From positions 1-8,892 of the forward strand of contig JALXER010000028.1 of assembly GCA_027069385.1 (NCBI GenBank): a DNA stretch of 8,892 nucleotides, in the 5' to 3' direction. Under the pieces are notes generated by a model. The model searched no databases. It was not told the DNA's origin and worked only from the letters and a program-made list of their open reading frames with translations. The first letter of the stretch is position 1, and every line of letters begins with the position of its first letter. The translations under genes and the position numbers were made by a program. This document shows, in pieces, positions 1-5,581 of this stretch. This DNA comes from Paracoccaceae bacterium (lineage in GTDB: Bacteria > Pseudomonadota > Alphaproteobacteria > Rhodobacterales > Rhodobacteraceae).

Positions 1-60
1 GCCCGGCCCAAAGGGAAGCTGTTGGCTGGCTTTAGCCAGTCAATAGCTGGACTGCGGGAG
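1..60 (-). repeat. Gene-end repeat element, copy E1 (cut by the window edge)
   Basis: Read on the minus strand, this follows the stop of the 86-517 gene by 25 nt. It starts with the box CTCCCGCAGTCCAGC (46-60), continues with a palindrome (arms 22-31 and 34-43, one imperfect pair, central AA when read on minus), and ends with the box GCTTCCCTTTGGGCCGGGC (1-19). Both boxes are identical to those of copy E2 downstream of yceI (15/15 and 19/19), while the palindrome between them is different. The GC-rich hairpin that follows the second box in E2 would lie outside the window. The function is unknown; a transcription-end or RNA-stability element is an inference from its position. Confidence 0.75.
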
Positions 61-85
61 GGCCTGTGGTTTATGGGTCTTCACC

Positions 86-517
86 TTAGCCGCGCAACCT
101 TGCCAGAAAGCCTTTTTGAGGTGGGGGCGCCGGTGTCGGAATCGGGTCGGGCTTGATCCGCGAAAGGATATAGCGCGGGTAGATCGGCTCGGTCGAGCAG
201 GAACAGGATGTGCCCATATTGACCGGATCAAAGATTTTGACCAGTTGCGGATTCTCCCGGTTATCGATGTAGATTGCACCACTATGGGAGCGGTCGCGGC
301 GCGAGTTAACCAGTAGTTCGGCAGCATGCAGCGTTGCCTGGAACGCAGCGGGATTGGCGGGTTCAGCCGGAACGTTTTCGCTTGTGTCAAAGACGTACCA
401 TTTCCCGCCCGTTTCCGGCAGATCCTGCCAGAGCGCGTCGACATCTTTCCATTGCAGCAGGCCGGAAAACCGCCCCTGATAGGCGTTCCAGAACGGAGTA
501 TCGGGCAGGTTGGTCAT
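86..517 (-). CDS. Conserved-looking hypothetical protein, 143 aa
   Basis: I do not recognise a named family. The start at 517 is chosen because AGGAG lies 8 nt upstream on the minus strand; the open frame runs on to 730, but that part would overlap the divergent yceI start. The protein is soluble with no signal peptide or membrane segment. Visible features are an aromatic-rich N-terminus (residues 9-41, with FWNAYQGRF and KWYVFD), a central segment with IYIDNRENPQLVKIFDP (83-98), a close cysteine pair C105/C107 in a GTSCSCSTE context, then IYPRYILSRIKPDPI (112-126) and a proline-rich tail ending FLARLRG. The two cysteines could bind metal or form a disulfide, but nothing in the sequence decides this. 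It diverges from yceI across 154 bp that hold a promoter-like site. The stop is TAA at 86-88, followed by repeat copy E1. Confidence 0.85.
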   Translation of the reverse strand: MTNLPDTPFWNAYQGRFSGLLQWKDVDALWQDLPETGGKWYVFDTSENVPAEPANPAAFQATLHAAELLVNSRRDRSHSGAIYIDNRENPQLVKIFDPVNMGTSCSCSTEPIYPRYILSRIKPDPIPTPAPPPQKGFLARLRG

Positions 518-543
518 GGGGTGGCTCCTGTAATGTTTTGTGA

Positions 544-571
544 ACAATACCGGTTTTGCCGGATTTTGCAA
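544..571 (-). promoter_or_regulatory. Candidate sigma-70-type promoter for the 86-517 gene
   Basis: On the minus strand, TTGCAA (566-571) and TATTGT (544-549) are separated by 16 nt. A start point near 537 would give a leader of about 20 nt carrying the AGGAG ribosome site. Similarity to the consensus is only moderate, and no experimental mark is visible. Confidence 0.4.
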
Positions 572-575
572 AACC
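552..575. promoter_or_regulatory. Inverted repeat, possible operator between divergent genes
   Basis: GGTTTTGC (552-559) and GCAAAACC (568-575) are perfect 8-bp arms around an 8-nt centre. The site covers the -35 and spacer of the candidate promoter of the 86-517 gene and lies about 100 bp upstream of yceI, where a dimeric repressor could act on either gene. No regulator is encoded nearby, so the operator role is an inference. Confidence 0.35.
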
Positions 576-671
576 CGCTTGCCCGTCATAACCCAATCGT
601 GATGCGAAGGTACTGGAGGCCGACCGCCGCGCGCCCTATGCTGGTGCCATAACAAACCAAAGGGGAATAAC

Positions 672-1247
672 ATGAAAAACGTTGCAATACTTGGCGCGGT
701 ACTGGCCGCAGGAATCTCGGGGCAGGGCATGGCCGGTGAAGCCTATGTGCTCGATTCCAGCCACTCGCAGGTGGTGTTTTCCTACTCGCATCTGGGGTTT
801 TCGACCACCTATGGCATGTTTTCGGGCTTTGAAGGGCAAATCGATTATGACGAGGCCAACCCGGCGGCATCCTCGGTTTCGGTTACCATTCCGACTGCAT
901 CGCTGATTACCGGTTGGGACGCGCGCACGGCGCATTTTCTGACGGCCGATTTCTTTACCGCCGATATGGCGTCGGAAATTACGTTTGTCAGCACCGGTAT
1001 AGAAGTGACCGGCGAGAATACCGCGCTGATTACCGGAGATCTGACCATCAACGATATCACCAAATCGGTTGTGCTGGATGCGGTGATGAACCAGTCCGGT
1101 ATGCACCCGATGGCACAAAAACCGTGGCTGGGGTTCAACGCGACCACCACATTGACCCGCTCGGATTTCGATATGGGTAAATTTGCGCCCTTTGTCGGGG
1201 ATGAAGTCGCCCTGAACATCTCGATCGAGGCCATGCAGGCCGAATAA
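672..1247 (+). CDS. yceI: YceI family periplasmic protein
   Basis: This 191-aa protein is a full-length YceI-family member, a lipocalin-like beta barrel that in characterised members binds long isoprenoid chains in the periplasm. A Sec signal peptide is visible at residues 1 to about 21 (KN, a hydrophobic stretch, then GQGMAG). The mature part begins with the family opening YVLDSSHSQVVFSYSHLGFS, then FSGFEGQIDYD, a TASLITG segment, FLTADFF, LTINDITKSVVLDAV, GFNATTTLTRSDFDMGKFAPFVGDEV and a final strand. A good ribosome site (AAGGGG, 6 nt before ATG) supports the start. The ligand cannot be read from sequence; ubiquinone precursors or other polyprenyls are typical. It is a single gene, divergent from the 86-517 gene and convergent with the 1534-4506 operon, which carries a second YceI domain. 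A gene-end element (E2) follows the stop by 12 nt. Confidence 0.95.
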   Translation: MKNVAILGAVLAAGISGQGMAGEAYVLDSSHSQVVFSYSHLGFSTTYGMFSGFEGQIDYDEANPAASSVSVTIPTASLITGWDARTAHFLTADFFTADMASEITFVSTGIEVTGENTALITGDLTINDITKSVVLDAVMNQSGMHPMAQKPWLGFNATTTLTRSDFDMGKFAPFVGDEVALNISIEAMQAE

Positions 1248-1259
1248 TCCGAACCGGCG

Positions 1260-1350
1260 CTCCCGCAGTCCAGCCCGCGTTTGGCAAGCCAAACACAGGC
1301 TTCCCTTTGGGCCGGGCCGACCTTCGGTCGGCCCCGGGGGCCAGCCCCCG
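1260..1350 (+). repeat. Gene-end repeat element, copy E2, downstream of yceI
   Basis: The order is: box CTCCCGCAGTCCAGC (1260-1274), palindrome with arms GTTTGG/CCAAAC and loop CAAG (1279-1294), box GCTTCCCTTTGGGCCGGGC (1299-1317), a 9-bp hairpin (1314-1334) and a further GGGGG/CCCCC hairpin (1335-1350). Both boxes match E1 exactly on the opposite strand. The orientation relative to the upstream gene is the same as in E1 and E3, which suggests it acts at the end of the transcript. Confidence 0.75.
1314..1334 (+). terminator. Strong hairpin, probable terminator of yceI
   Basis: GGGCCGACC and GGTCGGCCC form a perfect 9-bp stem with a TTC loop. A second GC hairpin follows at 1335-1350. No T-tract follows, so this is not a textbook intrinsic terminator; it could stop polymerase with Rho or protect the 3' end. 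Confidence 0.5.
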
Positions 1351-1384
1351 TACCCCCGTCACATGCGTGAGGCGACAACACCTT

Positions 1385-1413
1385 CCATTTTTTTATAAGT
1401 ACACTCAGGGGGG
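1385..1413 (-). repeat. 29-nt tail motif of gene-end element E2' (matches 6304-6332)
   Basis: Read on plus, this stretch has ATTTT, then TATA, GTA, and CTCAGGGGGG. It matches the minus strand of 6304-6332 at 23 of 29 positions without gaps. Relative to the upstream genes (the ATC hydrolase-like gene here, tag at the other site) both copies read CCCCCCTGAG followed by an A/T-rich stretch, so they share one orientation. It could be a conserved end of the element. In the opposite direction TATAAG is -10-like, so an antisense promoter is possible but unproven. Confidence 0.55.
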
Positions 1414-1415
1414 AA

Positions 1416-1505
1416 TTGCCCGTTTACGGGCAAGGGGGGCGTGAACGCCCCCGCATGGGGTTTACCCCATGCCCGGTTGATGAGGGGGGCCGCTTGCGGC
1501 TCCCC
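1416..1505 (-). repeat. Tandem array of four short hairpins (element E2')
   Basis: Four near-perfect stem-loops, each with a 4-nt loop, fill 90 bp. They are TTGCCCG/CGGGCAA (1416-1433), GGGGGCG/CGCCCCC (1435-1452), GCATGGGG/CCCCATGC (1453-1472) and a 9-bp stem at 1484-1505 that includes one G-T pair. The second and third abut directly. Read on minus, which follows the stop of the ATC hydrolase-like gene (1534), the loops are CAAG, TAAA, TTCA and TAAA. The array ends at the 29-nt tail motif at 1385-1413. Together with E2 it fills almost the whole convergent gap 1248-1533; nothing there looks coding. Confidence 0.75.
1484..1505 (-). terminator. Probable terminator of the minus-strand operon
   Basis: This is the first hairpin met after the stop at 1534 (28 nt on). 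It has a 9-bp stem and loop CAAG read on minus. No T-tract follows. It faces the yceI terminator, so the pair would insulate the two convergent units. Confidence 0.45.
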
Positions 1506-1533
1506 GAAGAGACCGGAGGCCCGGCGGAGTTCG

Positions 1534-2001
1534 TTACGACCTGTTCATCCGGTACCGAAAATCGCAATGCGGTGCGCCTTCCATAATCGTCTGGGTGCGG
1601 GTTAGTTCCATGTTCTTGCTATACCCTTCGCAAAAGGCGGCGTCGCGGTTGCAGCTTAGCAGGTGGCCGATTTCGGCCAGGCCCATGTCGCGATACATGC
1701 GCGCGTATTCGCAGCGGGTGATGTTATAGTCCAACCGCTCGGGCGAGGCGTGCAGCACCTCGCGGTCCAGCGCGTTATTGGCATCCCATGCGCCCGAATG
1801 GCTGGCGAAATCCGTCAGCGTCGGTTCGTGGCCCACGGCATCGGCATAGGTTTTGCCCTGCCGGATCGCCGAAGAGGCGATGGCCTCGCGGATGATTTCC
1901 TGCGCCGCACCTTTGGGCATGGATTTGCACAGGACCGTATAAAAATCGCGGACCAGTTCGGCCTCTATCCGGCGTTGTTCGATCATCGGGATGGCGGTCA
2001 T
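1534..2001 (-). CDS. L-2-amino-thiazoline-4-carboxylic acid hydrolase family protein
   Basis: This 155-aa soluble protein resembles the ATC hydrolase family (Pfam ATC_hydrolase). The named activity opens L-2-amino-thiazoline-4-carboxylate on the way to cysteine in Pseudomonas; most family members are uncharacterised. The diagnostic half is C-terminal: TRCEYARMYRDMGL (95-108, with C97), LLSCNRDAAFCEGY (114-127, with C117 and C124), then RTQTIMEGAPHCDFRYR (135-151, with C146). The conserved cysteines, the Asp and the C-x-F-R end are all present, so the protein looks intact. Its ATG overlaps the TGA of the upstream oxidoreductase by 4 nt (ATGA), so translation is probably coupled and the two proteins are likely to act on related substrates. 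The real substrate is unknown; an amino-acid-derived amide or ring compound released by the oxidoreductase pathway is only a guess. The stop is TAA at 1534-1536. Confidence 0.85.
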   Translation of the reverse strand: MTAIPMIEQRRIEAELVRDFYTVLCKSMPKGAAQEIIREAIASSAIRQGKTYADAVGHEPTLTDFASHSGAWDANNALDREVLHASPERLDYNITRCEYARMYRDMGLAEIGHLLSCNRDAAFCEGYSKNMELTRTQTIMEGAPHCDFRYRMNRS

Positions 2002-3266
2002 GGGGCTCTCTTTCTGTCGTTCAAACGGGTGGTTATCAGCCGGGCACGCGCCACATGGCGCACCAGCCCGTGCAGCGGAATGGTTGCGGGGTCGCTAAAC
2101 GGGATCCGGGTCGGTGCGCCGTCCAGCAGCGCCGCCATTTCGGCCCCCAGCGCCACAGCCAGCGCCACTCCGCGGCCATTATAGCCGGTAAAGGCAAAAT
2201 AGGCATCCCCCAGCCGGTGAAAGCGCGGATAGAAATCGCGCGAGATCCCCACATTGCCATTCCAGATATAGTCAAAAGAGACCTCTCCCAGTTGTGCAAA
2301 GGCGGTTTGCAGGCGCTTGGCAACCCGTTTGCGCAGCCGCGCCACGGCAAAGGGTTTGAGCATCAGCGAGCAGCCCGTTACCAGCCGGTTATCGGCGGTA
2401 TAGCGAAAATACCACAGGTCGCCGCGCGTATCCGAAACCGCCTGACGGGCGGGAATAACCGTTTGCTGCTGGGCGGTGCTTAGGGGCGGGGTGGCCAGTT
2501 GCCACGCGGTAACCGCCACGGTAGAGCGACGGATAACCGGCGCGACCCCTTGCGTATAGGCGTTGCTGGCCAGCAGCAGCGCATCGGCGTTTAGCGACCC
2601 GGCGGGCGTATCGATCCGCCAGCCGTCTTTGGCGCGACTGATACGGGTGGCGGGCGAATTTTCGAATATCTGCACGCCCAGCCCCGCCGCCACATCGGCC
2701 AGCCCGCGCGCCAGTTTCAGCGGGTCGATATGCCCGCCGGTGGGGTTGAGCATCCCGCCATGCCAATGCGAAGACCCGAGCAGCGCGCTTGCCTGTTGCC
2801 GGTCCAGCAACTGCACCGGAGCCCCCGCGCGCGACCACGCGGCCACGCGCTGTTCGGTCAGGGGCAGAAAGGCGGGTGAGTGGGTGGGCTGGAACCAGCC
2901 GGTTTGCTGCGCGTCACAGTCGATATTATGCGCCCGCACCAGATCGAACAGGGTGCTGGCACTGTCGCGGACCAGCTCGACAAAGCGCTCGCCGGTCTCG
3001 CCATAGCGCTTGATCAGCCCGTCGGGTTCGGCCGCGGCAAGGGTCGGGATGACTTGCCCGTTATTGCGCCCCGAGCCGCCAAAACCGATATGGCGTGCCT
3101 CTAGCAGGGTTACCTTTTTGCCCGCCTGCGCCAGATGCAGCGCCGCGCTCAGGCCGGTAAACCCGCCCCCGACAATCGCCACTTCGGTTCGGGCCGATCC
3201 GGCAAGGCTGGCCCGCGCCGGCGGGGTCGGGCTGGAAAGCTGCCACAGAGAAGAATCGAAGGTCAT
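1998..3266 (-). CDS. DAO-family FAD-dependent oxidoreductase
   Basis: This is a 422-aa member of the D-amino-acid oxidase/glycine oxidase superfamily, closest in look to gamma-glutamylputrescine oxidase (PuuB)-like proteins, which oxidise an amine or amino acid with FAD and make an imine and usually H2O2. The dinucleotide fold is at residues 29-56 (VAIVGGGFTGLSAALHLAQAG, ending with the ribose-binding Glu in LLEA), followed by the typical FGGSGRNNGQVIPTL (62-75). The C-terminal FAD site is visible as FAFTGYNGRGVALAVALG (357-374). The start at 3266 keeps the N-terminus normal; an ATG at 3374 would add 36 residues that overlap the upstream gene in another frame. The gap to that gene is 49 bp with GGGG just before ATG. 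It is coupled by ATGA to the ATC hydrolase-like gene. The substrate cannot be read from sequence, and polyamine or amino-acid derivatives are plausible. Confidence 0.9.
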   Translation of the reverse strand: MTFDSSLWQLSSPTPPARASLAGSARTEVAIVGGGFTGLSAALHLAQAGKKVTLLEARHIGFGGSGRNNGQVIPTLAAAEPDGLIKRYGETGERFVELVRDSASTLFDLVRAHNIDCDAQQTGWFQPTHSPAFLPLTEQRVAAWSRAGAPVQLLDRQQASALLGSSHWHGGMLNPTGGHIDPLKLARGLADVAAGLGVQIFENSPATRISRAKDGWRIDTPAGSLNADALLLASNAYTQGVAPVIRRSTVAVTAWQLATPPLSTAQQQTVIPARQAVSDTRGDLWYFRYTADNRLVTGCSLMLKPFAVARLRKRVAKRLQTAFAQLGEVSFDYIWNGNVGISRDFYPRFHRLGDAYFAFTGYNGRGVALAVALGAEMAALLDGAPTRIPFSDPATIPLHGLVRHVARARLITTRLNDRKRAP

Positions 3267-3315
3267 GCCCCGTTTTGCCACGCCGTGGCGCGATGCGAAA
3301 CCCCCAACGGTGCCG

Positions 3316-4506
3316 CTAACGCTGGGCACCAAGCGATACGTCGATCCGCACCTCGAAACCCAGCGAGGAATCATCGGGCATCGGCACCGCGCCCACCCCG
3401 AAATCCAGCCGGTTCACCACGGTGCTGCCCTGCATGGTCGCGTGGTCTGCCTCGATTTCCAGATCGAATTCCAGTGGCACCGGTGCTGCCATGCCGCGCA
3501 GGGTCAGGGTGCCATCGGCGCGATAATGCCCGTCACCCAGCGCCTGAACCCCGTTGGCCACCCACGAGGCGCTGGCAAAGCCGGTCACATCCAGATAATC
3601 CGGCCCGCGCGCCGTGTCGCTGACCGAGCCGAGCGTCAGGCTGTCCATGGCGATTGTCACGTTGATTTGCGCCTCGGCCGGATTTTCGGGGTCAAAGCGG
3701 ATATCCGCAACCCAGTTGTCGAATTGACCGGTGACGGTGGCACCGAATTGCTGAATACTGATTGACAGGGTAGAACCGTCTTCGACCGTCCATTGCGAGG
3801 CAGGCGCGACAAGCGTTTGCGCTGTCGCGGGTGGCGCATTACGCGGCCAGATTACCGCCGCCAGCCCCGCCATGCCAAAGGCCGCAATGGCCAGAAACGC
3901 CGGAAATGCCGAGCGGTGCGCCACGGTTTCAAGCGGTTCCGCGCGGGTAAAGGGCAGCATGCGCTGCAAGGTCCGGTCGCGATCTATCACAATGTGTTTC
4001 ACCGCGCCGCCCACATGGGCCAGCACCGACAGGCCGACCAGCAGGGCCAGCAACCAGTGCAGGGTGGAAAACAGAGAGGCCAGTGCCTCCGATTTGGGAA
4101 TGAACGGCAGGTCCTGACCAAAAGGCCAGTGGATCGGGGCAAAGCCGGTGGTGGCGGCGTGGCGCAGCCACCCGCTAAGCGGCATGGCCAGAATGCCGAT
4201 ATATAGCAGCCAATGCACCAGATGCGCGGCGAAATGCTCGGGCAAGCTGTGCGCGGCCAAAGGCTGCGGCCTTGGCCCGACCAGCCGCCAGATCACCCGC
4301 AACAGCGCCACGCCCAGCACCGCCATGCCAAGGGTCTTGTGCAGGCTGTAAAACTGCACCACCGTGGCGATGTCCTCGGCGCTGTCACGGGGCAGGCGAC
4401 GCATATAGACCCCCAGCCCGAGCAGAAAGATCACCCCTCCGGCGGTCAGCCAGTGCAGGGTTTTGGCGATGCTGCCATAGGTGGTGGCGGTGTTGGTCAG
4501 GGGCAT
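3316..4506 (-). CDS. Cytochrome b561-YceI fusion protein
   Basis: This 396-aa protein joins two domains that in E. coli are the neighbouring genes yceJ (cytochrome b561) and yceI. Residues 1 to about 175 are a four-helix b561 membrane domain. Likely haem b ligands are H18 (KTLHW), H56 (LHKTLG), H150 (TLHW) and H164 or H171 (AHVGGAVKH), matching the spacing of bacterial b561 proteins. A fifth membrane segment at about 203-220 ends in PRNAPP and would carry the chain out to the periplasm. Residues 236-396 are a complete YceI domain (WTVEDGSTLSISIQQFG, then FDNWVADIRFDP, LTLRGMAAPVPLEFDL, VVNRLDFGVG). Known families thus suggest an integral membrane quinol/haem protein with a tethered isoprenoid-binding barrel. 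It is first in a minus-strand operon with the DAO oxidoreductase and ATC hydrolase-like genes. The ribosome site is weak (GAG about 5 nt before ATG). Electron acceptor and ligand are unknown. Confidence 0.92.
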   Translation of the reverse strand: MPLTNTATTYGSIAKTLHWLTAGGVIFLLGLGVYMRRLPRDSAEDIATVVQFYSLHKTLGMAVLGVALLRVIWRLVGPRPQPLAAHSLPEHFAAHLVHWLLYIGILAMPLSGWLRHAATTGFAPIHWPFGQDLPFIPKSEALASLFSTLHWLLALLVGLSVLAHVGGAVKHIVIDRDRTLQRMLPFTRAEPLETVAHRSAFPAFLAIAAFGMAGLAAVIWPRNAPPATAQTLVAPASQWTVEDGSTLSISIQQFGATVTGQFDNWVADIRFDPENPAEAQINVTIAMDSLTLGSVSDTARGPDYLDVTGFASASWVANGVQALGDGHYRADGTLTLRGMAAPVPLEFDLEIEADHATMQGSTVVNRLDFGVGAVPMPDDSSLGFEVRIDVSLGAQR

Positions 4507-4633
4507 GGGGGCTCGATAATGTTTTACACAACCCTAATGCAAGGCGGGGCGGTTGGCGCTTAACAACTTCGTGACCTTGCAGGCCGTGGGCCAACACGAT
4601 ACACCAAAGGCAACGTAACAGATGGGGTGAACC
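4507..4633. promoter_or_regulatory. Divergent intergenic region between the b561-YceI operon and fabD
   Basis: The 127 bp must hold promoters in both directions. For fabD, TTGCAG (4577-4582) with a -10-like TACACC (4600-4605, 17-nt spacer) is a weak candidate. For the operon, a minus-strand TTGCAT lies 15 nt from CATTAT; also weak. The 9-mer taatgtttt (4517-4525) recurs at 531-539, in each case 10-13 nt before a minus-strand start codon. The fabD start is preceded by GGGGTGA. Confidence 0.4.
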
Positions 4634-5569
4634 ATGACAAAAGCATTCATTTTTCCGGGACAGGGCGCGCAAAGCATCGGCATGGGCAAGGCGCTGGCCG
4701 AGGCCTATCCGGCGGCCAAAGCGGTGTTTGACGCGGTGGACGAGGCTTTGGGCGAAAACCTGTCGGCGCTGATCTGGGAAGGCGATATTGCCGAGCTGAC
4801 CCTGACCGCGAATGCGCAACCGGCGCTGATGGCGACCTCGCTGGCGGCGATGGCAGCGCTGAATGCCGAAGGGATTACGGTTGAGGATGCGGCCTATGTG
4901 GCCGGGCACAGTCTGGGTGAATACTCGGCGCTTTGTGCGGCGGGGTCGATCAGCCTTGCCGATACCGCGCGGTTGCTGCGCATTCGTGGCAAAGCCATGC
5001 AAGAGGCAACGCCGGTCGGTGTCGGGGCCATGGCGGCGATTCTGGGGCTGGATTTCGAGGCGGTTCAGGCGGTGGCCGAACAGGCCGCCAAGGGTGAGGT
5101 ATGTACCGCCGCCAATGACAACGACCCGGGGCAGGTGGTGATTTCGGGCAACAAGGCCGCGGTAGAGCGGGCAACCGTGCTGGCCAAGGAAGCCGGCGCC
5201 AAGCGCGCGGTGATGCTGCCGGTCAGCGCTCCGTTTCACTGCTCGCTGATGCAACCCGCCGCCGAGGCCATGGCCGAAGCACTGGGAAGCGTGGATATCA
5301 TCGCGCCCAAAGTGCCGCTGGTGGCCAATGTCTCGGCCAACGATATCCATACGCCAATGATGATCCGCAATCTGCTGGTCGATCAGGTTACCGGCTCGGT
5401 GCGCTGGCGTGAATCGGTGCTGTTTATGGCGGCGAAAGGGGTCACCGAAACCATAGAGGTCGGCGCAGGCAAAGCGCTTAGCGGTATGGTGCGGCGGATT
5501 GATCGCGGCATCGCGGTGAAAAATGTCGGCACGCCCGAGGATGTCGCCAAGTTGAAAGCGCAAGAATAA
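4634..5569 (+). CDS. fabD: Malonyl-CoA:ACP transacylase
   Basis: This cytoplasmic 311-aa enzyme, the usual FabD length, moves malonyl from CoA to acyl carrier protein to feed type II fatty-acid synthesis. All key motifs are present: FPGQGAQ at 7-13 (oxyanion-hole Gln10), GHSLGEYSAL at 91-100 with nucleophile Ser93, RGKAMQEA at 118-125 with the malonyl-carboxylate-binding Arg118, and SAPFHCSLMQPA at 198-209 with catalytic His202. PVSAPFH and a late GAGKALSGMVRR segment complete the fold. The ATG at 4634 gives the canonical N-terminus (TKAFIFPGQG) and has a GGGGTGA ribosome site. The next gene is tag, 12 nt after the stop, and not fabG, with which fabD is commonly clustered. Nothing looks damaged, and as a core enzyme it is probably essential. 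Confidence 0.98.
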   Translation: MTKAFIFPGQGAQSIGMGKALAEAYPAAKAVFDAVDEALGENLSALIWEGDIAELTLTANAQPALMATSLAAMAALNAEGITVEDAAYVAGHSLGEYSALCAAGSISLADTARLLRIRGKAMQEATPVGVGAMAAILGLDFEAVQAVAEQAAKGEVCTAANDNDPGQVVISGNKAAVERATVLAKEAGAKRAVMLPVSAPFHCSLMQPAAEAMAEALGSVDIIAPKVPLVANVSANDIHTPMMIRNLLVDQVTGSVRWRESVLFMAAKGVTETIEVGAGKALSGMVRRIDRGIAVKNVGTPEDVAKLKAQE

Positions 5570-5581
5570 TGGGCGGGGCCA

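Noticed and set aside
572..671. Riboswitch or long structured leader of yceI
   Set aside because: Only about 100 bp are available, no conserved aptamer-like structure is apparent, and no clear promoter could be placed.
518..730. N-terminal extension of the 143-aa protein up to 730
   Set aside because: It would run into yceI on the other strand, and an AGGAG site marks the start at 517.
1416..1505. CRISPR-like array
   Set aside because: The units are hairpins of different sequence with no repeated unit and no regular spacers, and there are no cas genes.
3267..3374. N-terminal extension of the FAD oxidoreductase from an ATG at 3374
   Set aside because: The extra 36 residues overlap the end of the b561-YceI gene and precede a normal N-terminus beginning at 3266.
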